64,000 nucleotides of DNA from Betaproteobacteria bacterium HGW-Betaproteobacteria-11 (GCA_002842395.1 PHCV01000009.1:28505-92504); one strand, 5' to 3'; shown: positions 39,351 to 53,595, counted from the stretch's first letter. Notes: generated by a model from the sequence alone, not told the origin. Numbers and translations: made by a program.

Positions 39351-40205
39351 ATGCGTGAAGGCCGCGTGAACTGCCTGAGCAATGAGGGGTTTCACCGCAT
39401 GGCCTATGTCGAATGGGGCGTGGCGGACAACCCGCGCGTGCTGGTCTGCGTGCATGGCCTGACGCGCTGCGGCCGCGATTTCGATTTTCTGGCCCAAGCG
39501 CTGGAGAACGAGTACCGCGTGGTCTGCCCCGACGTCGTCGGCCGCGGCCTCAGCGGCTGGCTGAAGACCAAGGCGCTCTATGGCCTGCCGCAATACTGCG
39601 CCGACATGGCCGTGCTGATCGCCCGGCTGGGCGTCGAGTCGGTGGACTGGGTCGGCACCTCGATGGGCGGGCTGATCGGCATGGCGCTCGCCGCCCAGCC
39701 GGATTCCCCGATCCGCCGCCTGGTGCTCAACGATGTCGGGCCGGTGATCACCGCCGCCTCGCTGCAACGCATCGGCGATTACCTCGGCAATCCACCGCGC
39801 TTTGCCACGCTCGACGAGGCCGAACGCTATATCCGCACCGTCTCCGCCAGCTTCGGCCGTCTGACCGACGCGCAGTGGCGTCATCTGACGGTGCATGTGG
39901 TGCGCCAGGATGCCGATGGCCAGTACGCCTTCCGTTACGACCCGGGCATCACCGAATCCTATCGCGCCGCCCAGCTCGCCAGCGGCGACAAGGACATCGA
40001 GCTGTGGCCGCTGTATGACGCCATCACCTGTCCGACCCTGGTGCTGCGCGGGGCGCAGTCGGATCTGCTCACGCCCGCGGCCTTGCTGGCGATGCAAAGC
40101 CGCGGGCCGCGCGCCCAGGCCATCGAAATCCCCGACGTCGGCCATGCGCCGATGTTGCTGGACGGGACGCAGGTGACTCCGGTACGCGACTTCCTGTTGC
40201 AGTGA
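39351..40205 (+). CDS. Alpha/beta hydrolase
   Basis: 284-residue alpha/beta hydrolase of the carboxylesterase/haloperoxidase type. VCVHGLTRCGRDFD gives the oxyanion loop, GTSMGG the nucleophile elbow with S104, LRGAQSDLL the acid and VGHAPML the catalytic His. Substrate unknown. Stand-alone gene with a GGGAG Shine-Dalgarno. Confidence 0.88.
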   Translation: MREGRVNCLSNEGFHRMAYVEWGVADNPRVLVCVHGLTRCGRDFDFLAQALENEYRVVCPDVVGRGLSGWLKTKALYGLPQYCADMAVLIARLGVESVDWVGTSMGGLIGMALAAQPDSPIRRLVLNDVGPVITAASLQRIGDYLGNPPRFATLDEAERYIRTVSASFGRLTDAQWRHLTVHVVRQDADGQYAFRYDPGITESYRAAQLASGDKDIELWPLYDAITCPTLVLRGAQSDLLTPAALLAMQSRGPRAQAIEIPDVGHAPMLLDGTQVTPVRDFLLQ

Positions 40206-40307
40206 CGCCCCATCGCCGGCACGAAGCGGGTGACCCTGTTCAGTCACTGGCGTAGACTTAGGCTCCGCGAGGCGAATCCGCTTCACCTCACTTCGATGGA
40301 GTCAATC

Positions 40308-41018
40308 ATGCCTCTAAAGGTAGCCATCCTCGGCGGCGTCGGGCCGGGTTCCGGTCTGGCAACGGCGTTGATGACCGCATTGAGCGAGCAGTACAAGGTC
40401 GTCGGCCTGACGCGCTCCCTGAAAACCATCCATGCGCTCGAAAGCCGGATGACGGAACGGACAAGCGTAACGCTTGTGCAGGCCGATCTGCTCGATGCTA
40501 CCGCCGTTTCCACCCTGGTCGAGCGCATCGAGGCCGAGGTGGGCCAGATCGCCGTCTATATCCACCTGGCCGGAAGCATTACCCTGAAGTCGTTTCTCGA
40601 TACCACCGATGCGGAGATGGCGAGCAGTATCGAGGTCAACTGCCTCAGCGCGACGGCTATTTCGCGGGCTATCCTGGAAAAGATGCTGCCCCGCAACCAG
40701 GGCACGCTGATCTTTTCCGGAGCCACGGCTTCGCTACGCGGCGGCCCGCGCGGAGCGGCCTTTGCGGCGGGCAAGTTCGCCCTGCGCGGCTTCGCCCAGG
40801 CCCTGGCGCGTGAATTCGGACCGCAGGGCATTCATGTCGCGCACGTGGTGATCGACGGCATGATCGCGGGGCCTCGCGCCGAGGACCGGTTTCATGCCGC
40901 TCCCGAACAATGCATCGCGCCGGCCGATCTTGCCCGCTGTTACCTCGACCTGATCGAACAGCCGCGCTCGGCATGGAGCCAGGAGCTGGACGTCCGTCCC
41001 TGGAACGAGAAATTCTGA
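40308..41018 (+). CDS. Short-chain dehydrogenase/reductase-like protein lacking the catalytic Tyr
   Basis: 236-residue Rossmann-fold protein. The glycine motif is atypical (GGVGPGSGLATAL, 9-21) and the active site has S137 and K156 but Phe152 in place of the usual Tyr (AAFAAGKFALRG). Conserved HVAHVVIDG follows. Such Phe variants form a recognisable SDR branch; activity may be altered or lost. ATG at 40308 follows GGAG. The NIPSNAP gene follows after 26 bases and is probably cotranscribed. Confidence 0.85.
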   Translation: MPLKVAILGGVGPGSGLATALMTALSEQYKVVGLTRSLKTIHALESRMTERTSVTLVQADLLDATAVSTLVERIEAEVGQIAVYIHLAGSITLKSFLDTTDAEMASSIEVNCLSATAISRAILEKMLPRNQGTLIFSGATASLRGGPRGAAFAAGKFALRGFAQALAREFGPQGIHVAHVVIDGMIAGPRAEDRFHAAPEQCIAPADLARCYLDLIEQPRSAWSQELDVRPWNEKF

Positions 41019-41044
41019 TTCGCTTTACCGCCGAGGAAATCGCC

Positions 41045-41350
41045 ATGATCACCTGCACCCTGCGCTATCTCATCGACCCCTATAAGGTCGGGGAATTTGA
41101 ACAGTACGCCCGGCAATGGATTCCACTCATCCGCAAATACGGCGGCCAGCATCATGGCTGCTTCCTGCCGGCCGAAGGAGCGAACAATGTCGCTCTGATG
41201 CTGTTCTCGTTTCCCAGCCTGGCCAGCTACGAGGACTACCGGAAGCAGTCGCTGAAGGATCCGGACTGCCTGGCCGCCTTCAAATATGCCGAAGACACGC
41301 GCTGCATCGTCAGCTATGAGCGCAGCTTTTTCCGTCCGGTGTTCGACTAG
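41045..41350 (+). CDS. NIPSNAP family protein
   Basis: 101-residue ferredoxin-like-fold protein starting MITCTLRYLIDPYKVGEFEQYAR. The patterns RKYGGQHHGCFLPAEG and SLASYEDYRKQSL fit NIPSNAP proteins of unknown function, often found with oxidoreductases. RBS GAGGAAAT. Second gene of the SDR-NIPSNAP pair. Convergent with lolA across 29 bases. Confidence 0.88.
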   Translation: MITCTLRYLIDPYKVGEFEQYARQWIPLIRKYGGQHHGCFLPAEGANNVALMLFSFPSLASYEDYRKQSLKDPDCLAAFKYAEDTRCIVSYERSFFRPVFD

Positions 41351-41379
41351 CGCGCCTGCGGAGCACTCGCGGAGTGCGC

Positions 41380-42000
41380 TCAGTCCTTCACCACGTCGGC
41401 ACCGGCCGGCGGCGTGAAGTGAAACAGGCCGGCGGGGAGCGCGGGGTTGGATTCGAAGCGGGTGAAGAGGAGCAGACTGACCTGACCGAAGGCATCGTGA
41501 ATCTCCATGCTCACCGGAAGATTGTCCCTGAGGCCGATGCGCACCCGCTCGAAGCTTTTGTCCTCACCCCTGGGCGTGGCCGCGACGAAGTCCACCCCGT
41601 TTTCGTTCGCCTCCTCCTTCAGCTCGAAATGCCGTTCGAGTTCCTGCCCGGCAAGCAGGGCCGCGGGGCTCGCGCCGAAGGCATTGCCCAGTTTTTTCTC
41701 CGCGACCTGCTTGAGTTCGGGGTCATAGCTCCACAACGTGCGGCCGTCGCTGACCAGCAGCTGCTTGTAGGGGCGCTCGTAGGACCAGCGGAATTTTCCG
41801 GGACGCTGAAAGGCGAAGATGCCGGCCGACTGCTGCGGCTTGCGACCCGAGCGGGAGACCACGGCCTGCGTGAAGGTGCCGCTGGCCCGGGTGGTCGTGA
41901 CGAGAAAGGTCTTGAGTTGTTCGAGCCCGCCGGCCAGGACGGGAAACGGAGCAACGAGGGTTGCGCAAAGCAGGGCCCATGCCGGGATAGGGAGTTTCAT
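41380..42000 (-). CDS. lolA: Outer-membrane lipoprotein carrier LolA
   Basis: Periplasmic chaperone that carries lipoproteins from LolCDE to LolB. The 206-residue protein has a signal peptide (about 1-23, PFPVLAGG), then FLVTTTRASGTFTQAV, QSAGIFAFQRPGKFRWSYERPY and LLVSDGRTLWSYDPELKQV, a LolA hallmark. Follows ftsK by 17 bases on the same strand, the usual proteobacterial order. Confidence 0.95.
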   Translation of the reverse strand: MKLPIPAWALLCATLVAPFPVLAGGLEQLKTFLVTTTRASGTFTQAVVSRSGRKPQQSAGIFAFQRPGKFRWSYERPYKQLLVSDGRTLWSYDPELKQVAEKKLGNAFGASPAALLAGQELERHFELKEEANENGVDFVAATPRGEDKSFERVRIGLRDNLPVSMEIHDAFGQVSLLLFTRFESNPALPAGLFHFTPPAGADVVKD

Positions 42001-42017
42001 GTCGCGCATCGCCGGAT

Positions 42018-44336
42018 TCAGTCGTTGCGCGGCGACGCGATCACTTCGCGGCTGCCGGCGGAGTTCATCGGCGAGACGAGGCCGGCCCGCTCCATCGCCT
42101 CGATCATCCGCGCGGCGCGGTTGTAGCCGATGCGCAGATGGCGCTGCACCAGCGAGATCGACGGACGCCGGGTCTTGAGCACGATGTCTACGGCCTGGTC
42201 GTACATCGGGTCGGTTTCGGCATCGCCCGTCGCCGTCTCGCCAGCGCCGAGTTTTTCATCGTCCCCGGCCAGCGGAGCCAGAATATCGTCGATGTAGTCC
42301 GGCGGGCCGGTCTTCTTCAGATGCTCGACCACGCGATGCACTTCGTCGTCGGCGACAAAGGCGCCATGGACGCGCACCGGCAGGCCACTGCCGGGCGGCA
42401 GATAGAGCATGTCGCCCTGGCCGAGCAGCGCCTCGGCGCCCATCTGGTCGAGGATGGTGCGCGAGTCGATCTTGGAGGAAACCTGAAAGGAAATGCGGGT
42501 CGGGATATTGGCCTTGATCAGCCCGGTGATGACATCGACGCTGGGACGCTGGGTGGCCAGGATCAGGTGGATGCCAGCCGCCCGGGCCTTCTGCGCCAGC
42601 CGCGCGATCAGCTCTTCGACCTTCTTGCCAACCACCATCATCAGGTCGGCCAACTCGTCGATCACCACCACGATATGGGGCATCGTGCTCAATGGCTCGG
42701 GGCCGGCCTCGGTCTCCGCGGTCAGCGAAAACGGATTGGGGACATGCTCGCCATTTTTCTGCGCTTCGAGGATCTTGCCGTTGTAGCCGGCCAGGTTGCG
42801 CACTCCCAGCACGCTCATCAGCTTGTAGCGCCGTTCCATCTCGCCGACGCACCAGTGCAGCGCATTGGCCGCCCTGGTCATGTCGGTGACCACCGGTGCG
42901 AGCAGATGCGGAATGCCTTCGTAAATTGACAGCTCGAGCATCTTCGGGTCGACCAGGATCAGCCGCACATCCTTCGGCTCGGATTTGTAGACCAGCGAGA
43001 GGATCATCGCATTGACGCCAACCGACTTGCCCGAGCCGGTCGTGCCGGCGACCAGCAGATGCGGCATCCTGGCCAGGTCGACGACCACCGGCTGGCCGCT
43101 GATGTCCTTGCCGAGCGAAATCGACAGCGGCGAGTGCATGCCGTGGTACGCCTGCGAGCCGATGATCTCGGACAGGCGCACGATCTGCCGCCTGGCATTG
43201 GGCAGTTCCAGCGCCATGCAGGATTTGCCGGGTACCGTCTCCACCACGCGGACCGACACCAGCGACAGCGCGCGCGCCAGATCCTTGGCCAGGCCGACGA
43301 TCTGGCTGCCCTTGACTCCTGTCGCCGGCTCGATTTCGTAACGCGTCACCACCGGGCCAGGGAGGGCCGAGACAACCTTGGCGGTGACATTGAAGTCGGC
43401 CAGTTTGCGCTCGATCAGCCGCGAGGTGAATTCCAGGGTTTCCGCGGCAGGCAGATCCGTCGGATCGTGGCTGGCCGGGGAGAGCAGATGCAGCGGCGGC
43501 AGGGCGCCGCCGGGGGCATCGAAAAACAACGGGGTCTGGCGCTCCTTCTCGACCCGTGCAATCGCCTTGGGTGCTGGCGGAACCTCGATCTGGGTGGGCT
43601 CGATCTTGATCGGCAGCGGCGGATTCTCCTCGATCTTGCGCCGTTCGCTATCGACCACCGCTTCGCGCTGCCCGGCCATGGCGCGACCATAACGCTTGTC
43701 CTGCCAGTGTTCCCACAGGGTCCGCGAGCCCACCCAGGCACCTTCGAGCAGCAACCCGGTTTGCTCGGCAATCGACAACCATGAGGCGCCGGTGAACAGG
43801 CTGAAGCCGACCATCGCCAGCACCAGCAGGATCAGCGTGCCGCCGGTAAAGCCGAGATACTGGGCGGCCAGGCGACCCGCCTCGTAACCGAGCATGCCTC
43901 CGGGCGCCAGCGGCAAGGCAGCCTGCAGACTCCAGAACCGCATGGCTTCGAGGCCGCTGCTGGCCAGCAGCAGAACGGTGAAGCCAGTCAGGGCGAGCAC
44001 CAGCGGGCGCCGGTCGCCACCGAACAGGCGACTCAAGCGATGGTAGCCCCAGGCCAGCAGGAAGAAGGGCAAAGCCACCCACCACCAGGCCGAGAAACCG
44101 AACAGATAAAGCAGCATATCGGCCAGCCAGGCGCCGAAGCGCCCGCCGGGATTGGCGATGCGCTCGGCAATGGCGGCGTGGGACCAGCCCGGATCGGCCG
44201 CATCGTAGCCCCACAGCACCAGCGCCAGGTACAAACCGCAAACACCGACCAGCAACCAGCGCGCCTCGTGCACGCGCAGGGCAATTTTCTCCGGCAAGGG
44301 GGTGGCGCGGCCAAAGGAATTCATGCGGGAACTCAT
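42018..44336 (-). CDS. ftsK: DNA translocase FtsK
   Basis: Membrane-anchored DNA pump for chromosome segregation at the septum. The 772-residue protein has four TM segments (about 27-180), a short linker, the motor with Walker A GTTGSGKS (431-438) and Walker [12 protein letters not shown], and a C-terminal gamma winged-helix domain (about 705-765, with [16 protein letters not shown]). A copy of the dispersed element (42232-42256) encodes EKLGAGETA in the linker before gamma. The periplasm-to-motor linker is much shorter than in E. coli. Confidence 0.97.
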   Translation of the reverse strand: MSSRMNSFGRATPLPEKIALRVHEARWLLVGVCGLYLALVLWGYDAADPGWSHAAIAERIANPGGRFGAWLADMLLYLFGFSAWWWVALPFFLLAWGYHRLSRLFGGDRRPLVLALTGFTVLLLASSGLEAMRFWSLQAALPLAPGGMLGYEAGRLAAQYLGFTGGTLILLVLAMVGFSLFTGASWLSIAEQTGLLLEGAWVGSRTLWEHWQDKRYGRAMAGQREAVVDSERRKIEENPPLPIKIEPTQIEVPPAPKAIARVEKERQTPLFFDAPGGALPPLHLLSPASHDPTDLPAAETLEFTSRLIERKLADFNVTAKVVSALPGPVVTRYEIEPATGVKGSQIVGLAKDLARALSLVSVRVVETVPGKSCMALELPNARRQIVRLSEIIGSQAYHGMHSPLSISLGKDISGQPVVVDLARMPHLLVAGTTGSGKSVGVNAMILSLVYKSEPKDVRLILVDPKMLELSIYEGIPHLLAPVVTDMTRAANALHWCVGEMERRYKLMSVLGVRNLAGYNGKILEAQKNGEHVPNPFSLTAETEAGPEPLSTMPHIVVVIDELADLMMVVGKKVEELIARLAQKARAAGIHLILATQRPSVDVITGLIKANIPTRISFQVSSKIDSRTILDQMGAEALLGQGDMLYLPPGSGLPVRVHGAFVADDEVHRVVEHLKKTGPPDYIDDILAPLAGDDEKLGAGETATGDAETDPMYDQAVDIVLKTRRPSISLVQRHLRIGYNRAARMIEAMERAGLVSPMNSAGSREVIASPRND
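42232..42256 (-). repeat. Dispersed A-run/GTCGGCG element, copy 9 (inside ftsK)
   Basis: Minus strand: five A, then CTCGGCGCTGGCGAGACGG. One base from the core. Reads KLGAGETA between motor and gamma domain. Confidence 0.82.
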
Positions 44337-44447
44337 GTATTCGTATTCGAAACGGGATACCGAATGGAAAGAAAGTATGCCCCGCGCGAGGGTTGGTCAA
44401 GGGCGGAAAAGCCGGTCAACCCCACGCCTGTTTCCGGCTTCCACGAA

Positions 44448-45242
44448 TCACCGCGCCGGGTCGGCGACCAGATCGCGGTAGGCATGGAAACTGGCATGCC
44501 CCAGCCAGGGCAGGATGACGACGAAGCCGAGCAACCCGCTGGCGAAGCCAAGGCCGGTGAGCAGCATGATGACGAGTGCCCAGAAGGCCAGCGGCAGGGG
44601 ATTCTCGGCAACCGCGGAAAAGCTGGTGACCAGCCCACACAAAAACGAGCAGCGCCGATCGACCAGCATCGGCAGGGAAACCACGCTGGCCGCAAACACC
44701 AGCGCCGTCAGCATGCCGCCTGCCCCGACATAAACGAGGAACAGTGGCATGTATTGCGGATGCCGCAGAATCTCGCCGATCATCGCCAGCGGCGACATCG
44801 CATTGCCTTGGTAGAGCAGCGCCAGGAGGACGACCGAGATCACTTGCCAGGCGGTTCCGGCGAGCAAGGCCAGCAGGGCAAAGCCGGCCAGCCCCGAGGG
44901 ATTGCGCCGCCAGGCAGCGAGCGAGGCGGCGAGAGTGACCGATTCCGCCGTGGGGGTCTCGTGCAGATAGCGTCGGGAAAGCTCATACAGCCCCGAGGCC
45001 AGCACCGGCGCGACCAGCATGAAGCCGGTGATGGCGGCATTGAACAGATAGGGCAGGTGCGCCGTGGTGACCAGAATCAGGCCCCCGGCGAGAGCCACGA
45101 CGAGTCCGTAGAACAGGCTCACCCTGGGCTGCACCCAGAGATCCGCCCAGCCTCGCGCCAGCCAGCGCCATGGCGCGGTGAAACCGATCTTTTTTACTTC
45201 GGGGAAAGTCGGCGCGGGTGATACGGCGTCGGAGCTGGACAT
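44448..45242 (-). CDS. DUF2189 family membrane protein
   Basis: 264-residue protein with six hydrophobic segments, matching the DUF2189 (BPSS1780-like) family of unknown function. The first 17 residues, MSSSDAVSPAPTFPEVK, include a diverged copy of the dispersed element (45204-45228); family homology starts around IGFTAPWRWLARGW. The start may therefore be later than the ATG at 45242. Upstream is purC. Confidence 0.82.
   Translation of the reverse strand: MSSSDAVSPAPTFPEVKKIGFTAPWRWLARGWADLWVQPRVSLFYGLVVALAGGLILVTTAHLPYLFNAAITGFMLVAPVLASGLYELSRRYLHETPTAESVTLAASLAAWRRNPSGLAGFALLALLAGTAWQVISVVLLALLYQGNAMSPLAMIGEILRHPQYMPLFLVYVGAGGMLTALVFAASVVSLPMLVDRRCSFLCGLVTSFSAVAENPLPLAFWALVIMLLTGLGFASGLLGFVVILPWLGHASFHAYRDLVADPAR
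45204..45228 (+). repeat. Dispersed A-run/GTCGGCG element, diverged copy 10
   Basis: GAAAGTCGGCGCGGGTGAT then ACGGCG; three or four changes from the core. On the coding strand of the DUF2189 gene it reads AVSPAPTF, exactly as in AceF. Confidence 0.6.
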
Positions 45243-45271
45243 GGGTGGAATTCAGGAGACCATGGCAACGA

Positions 45272-46171
45272 TCAGCCGCCGGTCGAACCGGTCAGCCGGG
45301 TCAGCGCTTCCTGGTACTTGGCCGCCGTCTTTTCGATGATCTCCGGCGGCAGATGCGGTCCCGGCGCGGTCTTGTCCCAGTCGAGGGTTTCCAGGTAGTC
45401 GCGGATGAACTGCTTGTCGAAGCTTGGCGGGCTGATGCCGACCTTGTACCCACTGGCCGGCCAGAAGCGCGAGGAGTCGGGAGTAAGCACCTCGTCGATC
45501 AAGTGCAGGCGTCCCTTGTCATCAAGACCGAACTCGAACTTGGTGTCGGCAATCAGGATGCCGTGCACGCGGGCAAAGGCCGCGCCTTCGCGGTAAAGGC
45601 GCAAGGTGGTTTCCCTGACCTTCTGTGCCAGTTCGCTACCGAGCAGTTTCTCGGTCGTGGCGAAGTCGATGTTTTCATCATGCTCGCCCATTTCCGCCTT
45701 GGTCGCCGGGGTAAAGATCGGCTCCGGCAGCTGCTGCGCCAGCTGCAGGCCCGGTGGCAGCGCGATGCCGCAGATCTGGCTGCCGGCCTGATAATCCTTC
45801 CAGCCCGAGCCGATCAGATAACCCCTCGCCACGGCCTCGATCGGCAACGGCTTGAGTCGTTTCACCACCAGGGCCCGGCCGCGCACCTGGGCACGCTCGT
45901 CCTCGGTCGCCACCACGGCCTCGGGATCGATGCCAGTCAGCTGGCTGGGAATGACATGAGAAAGTTTGCCGAACCAGAAATTGGATACGGCGGTGAGTAC
46001 CGCCCCCTTGCCGGGAATCGGGTCGGGCAGGATCACGTCGAAGGCCGACAGGCGATCGGTGGTCACGATCAGCAACTTGTCGTCACCCACCACGTAAATG
46101 TCACGCACCTTGCCCCGCCCGAGCAGGGGCAGGCTGGCGATCGAGGATTCAAACAGGGGAGGTTGCGCCAT
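45272..46171 (-). CDS. purC: SAICAR synthetase PurC
   Basis: Purine biosynthesis: ligates aspartate to CAIR using ATP. The 299-residue protein includes [38 protein letters not shown], and [15 protein letters not shown], all hallmarks. The longer type (about 300 residues) is normal in betaproteobacteria. It follows psiE and fba; the pgk-pyk-fba-purC order is common in the class. Confidence 0.97.
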   Translation of the reverse strand: MAQPPLFESSIASLPLLGRGKVRDIYVVGDDKLLIVTTDRLSAFDVILPDPIPGKGAVLTAVSNFWFGKLSHVIPSQLTGIDPEAVVATEDERAQVRGRALVVKRLKPLPIEAVARGYLIGSGWKDYQAGSQICGIALPPGLQLAQQLPEPIFTPATKAEMGEHDENIDFATTEKLLGSELAQKVRETTLRLYREGAAFARVHGILIADTKFEFGLDDKGRLHLIDEVLTPDSSRFWPASGYKVGISPPSFDKQFIRDYLETLDWDKTAPGPHLPPEIIEKTAAKYQEALTRLTGSTGG

Positions 46172-46195
46172 GTATGGAAAGTGAAAATGAAAAAA

Positions 46196-46642
46196 TCATT
46201 CGCGGACGAAAGCCTTGCGCGTCTTTTCGCCGGCATCTTCGCGGTAGGGAAAACGGATGTGGCCATAACGGATGACCAGCACCGCCAAGGTCAGCAGAAA
46301 AATCGCCGCCGCCACTGCCAGCATCCGCCACTCGGTCATGTCTTTCAGATCGAGAATCAGATACCGGGCCAGGGCCACCATCGCGATGTACATCGGGAAA
46401 CGCACCGGCAACTGGCCGGACTTGAAATACTGACCGATCATCGCCAGCACCTCGAGATAGAGGAACATCAGCAGCAGATCGGCCAGATGCACGCTCTGCG
46501 CTCCGGCCATCAGCAGCGTTTCCTGGAACATCGCGGCCGAGGTCGCCAGGGCGACCACCAGCAGGCCGAGCGTTTCGACGAGATCAAGACCGCCACTGAA
46601 AAACTTGCGCAGCCGGTCAAGCGTGTGCGATTGAATGTCCAT
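46196..46642 (-). CDS. psiE: PsiE-like membrane protein
   Basis: 148-residue protein with four hydrophobic segments, LETVLGL-like LVETLGLLVVAL, LADLLLMFLYLEVLAMIGQYF, PMYIAMVALARYLILD and a C-terminal segment. This is the phosphate-starvation-inducible PsiE family, of unknown molecular function. It is placed between fba and purC. No Pho box was identified upstream. Confidence 0.82.
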   Translation of the reverse strand: MDIQSHTLDRLRKFFSGGLDLVETLGLLVVALATSAAMFQETLLMAGAQSVHLADLLLMFLYLEVLAMIGQYFKSGQLPVRFPMYIAMVALARYLILDLKDMTEWRMLAVAAAIFLLTLAVLVIRYGHIRFPYREDAGEKTRKAFVRE

Positions 46643-46698
46643 GAAGTTCCGTGCACCGGTGGCGAAATTGGGCTCGCCAATTTACCCCAAAATCCAGC

Positions 46699-47763
46699 TC
46701 ATTTGACGATCTGGTTGAGCTCACCGCTCTGATAACGCGCCGCCATTTTTTCCAGCGGCATGGGCTTGATCTGCGCCGCCCGCCCGGCACAGCCGAAGGC
46801 CTCGTAGCGCGCCTTGCAGATCGCCTTCATGGCCTTGCGCGCTTCGCCGAGGTATTTGCGCGGATCGAATTCTCTCGAGCTTTCCGTCATGAATTTGCGA
46901 ATCGCCGCGGTCGAGGCCATGCGCAGATCGGTGTCGATATTGATCTTGCGCACGCCGTGCTTGATCCCCTCGACGATTTCCTCGACCGGCACGCCATAGG
47001 TCTGGCCCATGGTACCGCCATACTGATTGATGATCGCCAGCAAATCCTGCGGCACCGAGGACGAGCCGTGCATGACCAGATGGGTATTGGGGATGCGGGC
47101 GTTGATCTCCTTGATCCGATCGATGCGCAGCACGGCGCCGGTCGGCGGCCGGGTGAATTTGTAGGCGCCATGACTGGTGCCGATGGCAATCGCCAGCGCA
47201 TCGACGCCGGTGGCGGCGACGAAACGGGCCGCCTCGTCCGGATCGGTGAGCAGCTGGTCGTGCGAAAGCGCGCCTTCGGCGCCATGGCCGTCCTCCTTTT
47301 CGCCCTGGCCGGTTTCGAGCGAGCCCAGACAACCCAGCTCGCCTTCCACCGAGACGCCGATGGCATGGGAAATCTCGACCACCTTGCGCGTCACCCCGGC
47401 GTTGTAGTCATAGGATGAGGGCGTCTTCGCATCTTCCCGGAGCGAGCCGTCCATCATCACGCTGGAAAAGCCGGAGCGGATCGCCTGGATGCAGACCGCG
47501 GGACTGGCCCCGTGATCCTGGTGCATCACCACCGGAATATCGGGATGGGACTCGACGGCAGCCTCGATCAGATGCCGCAGGTAGGCTTCGCCGGCATATT
47601 TGCGCGCCCCGGCCGAGCCCTGCATGATGACCGGACTGCCGGTCTCGGCCGCGGCTTCCATGATGGCCTGGATCTGCTCCAGATTATTGACGTTGAATGC
47701 CGGCAGGCCGTAGCCATGTTCGGCGGCATGATCGAGTAGTTGACGCATGGATACGAGGGCCAT
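46699..47763 (-). CDS. fba: Class II fructose-1,6-bisphosphate aldolase
   Basis: Zinc aldolase of glycolysis and the Calvin cycle (also named cbbA in this context). The 354-residue protein starts [19 protein letters not shown] and has the metal ligands in [29 protein letters not shown] and MHGSSSVP, typical of the subtype (TIGR01521-like) of betaproteobacteria. Last sugar-phosphate gene of the prkB-led operon; it follows pyk by 24 bases. Confidence 0.96.
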   Translation of the reverse strand: MALVSMRQLLDHAAEHGYGLPAFNVNNLEQIQAIMEAAAETGSPVIMQGSAGARKYAGEAYLRHLIEAAVESHPDIPVVMHQDHGASPAVCIQAIRSGFSSVMMDGSLREDAKTPSSYDYNAGVTRKVVEISHAIGVSVEGELGCLGSLETGQGEKEDGHGAEGALSHDQLLTDPDEAARFVAATGVDALAIAIGTSHGAYKFTRPPTGAVLRIDRIKEINARIPNTHLVMHGSSSVPQDLLAIINQYGGTMGQTYGVPVEEIVEGIKHGVRKINIDTDLRMASTAAIRKFMTESSREFDPRKYLGEARKAMKAICKARYEAFGCAGRAAQIKPMPLEKMAARYQSGELNQIVK

Positions 47764-47787
47764 TTTGTTCTCCCGGAATGATAGGTT

Positions 47788-49233
47788 TCAAGTTTGCGGC
47801 CGGCGATGCTCACCGACCTTGACCAGCTTCAAGGTATTGGTGCCGCCGGCATTGCCGATCGGCTCGCCGATGGTCATGGCGATCAGATCACCCGGCTCGA
47901 CGGCACCCGCGGCGATCAGGATTTCCTCCGCCTGCCAGAGCAATGCGTCACGATCCAGGGCCACATATTCGGTCAGCAAGGGATAAACATCGCGGAAAAT
48001 GCTGACCCGGTAGCGGGTACGAATACGCGGCGTCAGGGCATAAATCGGCACCCCGGAATTGAGCCGGCTCATCCACAACGGCGTCGAGCCGGACTCGGTG
48101 AGCGCGGCGATCGCCTTCACCTTCAGATGCACGGCGGTAAACAATGCCGCCATGGCGATCGACTGGTCGATGCGCCCGAACGTCAGATCGAGGAAGTGCG
48201 TGTCGAGTTTGACTTCGTGCGATTTCTCGGCCTCGACGCAAACCCTGACCATGGCTTCGACCGCCGCCACGGGATAGGCGCCGGAAGCCGTCTCGGCCGA
48301 GAGCATCACCGCGTCGGTGCCGTCGAGCACGGCATTGGCCACATCGGAAACTTCGGCGCGGGTCGGCACCGGACTGGAAATCATCGATTCCATCATCTGC
48401 GTTGCAGTGATGACGAAACGATTATGCTCGCGCGCTTCGCGGATGATGCGCTTCTGCAGCGCCGGCACAGCGGCATCGCCGACTTCGACCGCCAGGTCGC
48501 CGCGCGCCACCATCACACCGTCGGTGGCATGCAGGATATCTTCGAGATTCGCCACCGCCTCGACGCGTTCGATCTTGGCGATCACCAGTGCATCCGAACC
48601 GGCCTCGTGCAGGAGATGGCGGGCCTGGCGCATGTCCGCCCCCGATTTGGGAAAGGACACCGCGACGAAGTCCACATTCAGCGCGGCGGCCGTCCGGATG
48701 TCGGCCATGTCCTTGGCCGTCAGCGCCGGCGCGGAAAGCCCGCCGCCCTGCCTATTGATGCCCTTGTTGCTGGAGAGTTCGCCCGCATGGCGGTTGCGGC
48801 AGTGGATTTCGCCGTTTTCGATGCGCTCGACGTCGAACACGATGCGGCCGTCATCGAGCAGCAGGACATCGCCCGCGACCACGTCGTCGACCAGTTCCGG
48901 ATAGTCGAGCCCGGCGCGGGTTTCATCGCCCAGTGGACAGGCCGCATCGAGGATGAAGTGCTGACCGGCCTTGAGCGTGACCGGCCCGGCGGCAAACTTG
49001 CCGATGCGGATTTTCGGCCCCTGCAGATCGGCCATGACGCCCACCGTGCGGCCAGCGCGGTGGGCGGCGGCGCGCAACATTTTCACCCGTTGCCGGTGAT
49101 CGCCCGCCGTGCCATGGGAAAAATTCAGCCGCACCACATCGACCCCGGCCGCGACCATCTCGGCTAACCGTTCGACGCTGCTGGAGGCCGGGCCCAGGGT
49201 GGCAACGATCTTGGTGGCGCGCTGCATGGTCAT
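47788..49233 (-). CDS. pyk: Pyruvate kinase
   Basis: Transfers phosphate from PEP to ADP. The 481-residue product begins [17 protein letters not shown] and has RLNFSHG, the catalytic [17 protein letters not shown] and [21 protein letters not shown] and [16 protein letters not shown]. Its start overlaps the pgk stop by ATGA. It sits inside what otherwise looks like a Calvin-cycle gene set and gives that operon a glycolytic exit. Confidence 0.97.
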   Translation of the reverse strand: MTMQRATKIVATLGPASSSVERLAEMVAAGVDVVRLNFSHGTAGDHRQRVKMLRAAAHRAGRTVGVMADLQGPKIRIGKFAAGPVTLKAGQHFILDAACPLGDETRAGLDYPELVDDVVAGDVLLLDDGRIVFDVERIENGEIHCRNRHAGELSSNKGINRQGGGLSAPALTAKDMADIRTAAALNVDFVAVSFPKSGADMRQARHLLHEAGSDALVIAKIERVEAVANLEDILHATDGVMVARGDLAVEVGDAAVPALQKRIIREAREHNRFVITATQMMESMISSPVPTRAEVSDVANAVLDGTDAVMLSAETASGAYPVAAVEAMVRVCVEAEKSHEVKLDTHFLDLTFGRIDQSIAMAALFTAVHLKVKAIAALTESGSTPLWMSRLNSGVPIYALTPRIRTRYRVSIFRDVYPLLTEYVALDRDALLWQAEEILIAAGAVEPGDLIAMTIGEPIGNAGGTNTLKLVKVGEHRRPQT

Positions 49234-50390
49234 TCGTTGACGCGCCGTTCGAGGATGTCGACGGCCGGCAGGCGCTTGCCTTCGAGAAATTCGAGGAAGG
49301 CACCACCGGCGGTCGAAATGTAACTCACTCGAGTACCAAACTTTTTGATCGCCGCGATGGTGTCGCCACCGCCGGCCAACGAGAAAGCGCGCGAGTTGCC
49401 GATCGCCGCGGCCAGCACCTGGGTGCCGCCGGCAAAGGCCTCGAACTCGAACACCCCTGGCGGGCCGTTCCAGACAACAGTACCGGCCTGCGCCACGCTG
49501 TTGGCCAGCCGGGCAGCGGTCTGCGGGCCGATGTCGAGGATCATGTCGTCGCTCGCCACCGCGTCGACACTTTTCAGGGTTGCTGCCGCATTCGCCGAAA
49601 ATTCCTTGGCGCAGACCACATCGACCGGCAACGGCACCGCGACCTTGGCCATCACCCGCCGCGCCTGTTCGACGAGATCGGGCTCGGCCAGCGATTTGCC
49701 GATCGGCTTGCCGGCGGCGAGCAGGAAGGTATTGGCGATGCCGCCGCCGACCACCAGTTGATCGACCTTGTCGGCCAGGGCTTCGAGCACGGTCAGCTTG
49801 GTCGACACCTTGGAGCCGGCGACGATCGCCAGCAGTGGCCGCGCCGGGTTGGCCAGCGCCCGGGTCAGGGCCTCGAGTTCGGCGGCGACGCACGGGCCGG
49901 CGCAAGCCACCGGCGCATACAGACCCATGCCGTAGGTGGTGGCTTCGGCGCGATGCGCGGTGCCGAAGGCATCATGCACCCAGATGTCGCACAGCGCGGC
50001 GAGCTTCCTTGCCAACGCATCGTCGTTCTTCTTCTCACCCTTGTTCACCCGGCAGTTTTCCAGCAGGACGATCTTGCCGGGCGCGACCTCGACGCCACCG
50101 ACCCAGTTCTGCACCAGCGGCACCGGCCGGCCGAGCAGTTCGGCCAGTCGCGCAGCGACCGGCGCCAGCGAATCTTCGGCTTTGAGCTCGCCCTCGCTCG
50201 GCCGCCCAAGGTGGGAGGTAACCATCACCGCCGCCCCACCCTTCAAGGCATATTCGATGCCGGGCAGCGCCGCGCGAATCCGCGTGTCATCGGTGATGCG
50301 CCCGGCCTCGTCCTGCGGCACGTTGAGATCGGCGCGGATGAAGACGCGTTTGCCGCGCACGTCGAGATCGGTCAGTTTCTTGAAATTCAT
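49230..50390 (-). CDS. pgk: Phosphoglycerate kinase
   Basis: Reversible phosphate transfer between 1,3-bisphosphoglycerate and ADP. The 386-residue protein starts [25 protein letters not shown] and has [34 protein letters not shown] and the hinge/ATP region with [13 protein letters not shown]. Coupled to pyk downstream. A dispersed-element copy fills the gap to gap. Confidence 0.98.
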   Translation of the reverse strand: MNFKKLTDLDVRGKRVFIRADLNVPQDEAGRITDDTRIRAALPGIEYALKGGAAVMVTSHLGRPSEGELKAEDSLAPVAARLAELLGRPVPLVQNWVGGVEVAPGKIVLLENCRVNKGEKKNDDALARKLAALCDIWVHDAFGTAHRAEATTYGMGLYAPVACAGPCVAAELEALTRALANPARPLLAIVAGSKVSTKLTVLEALADKVDQLVVGGGIANTFLLAAGKPIGKSLAEPDLVEQARRVMAKVAVPLPVDVVCAKEFSANAAATLKSVDAVASDDMILDIGPQTAARLANSVAQAGTVVWNGPPGVFEFEAFAGGTQVLAAAIGNSRAFSLAGGGDTIAAIKKFGTRVSYISTAGGAFLEFLEGKRLPAVDILERRVNE

Positions 50391-50431
50391 CGTCTATCCA
50401 GCAAAAAATTCATGTGGCCCCTAGCGTTGTC

Positions 50432-50455
50432 GCCGTATCACCAGCGCCGACTTTT

Positions 50456-50456
<1 letters not shown>
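50432..50456 (-). repeat. Dispersed A-run/GTCGGCG element, copy 11 (gap-pgk junction)
   Basis: Minus strand: five A, then GTCGGCGCTGGTGATACGG. The A-run begins with the last base of the gap stop codon. It lies inside the operon, downstream of gap and upstream of pgk. Confidence 0.82.
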
Positions 50457-53511
<3,055 letters not shown>

Positions 53512-53595
53512 CGCAGTCAAAAAGGGGAATCGTGCTCCCGCCAGAACCGGCTATTATCAGCGAAAGCGGACGTATTGCGCCAGTACGTTGATTTT

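Noticed and set aside
46665..46683. Small AAATTGG/CCAATTT inverted repeat between fba and psiE as a terminator
   Set aside because: Seven-base AT-rich stem with no following T-run; too weak to call.
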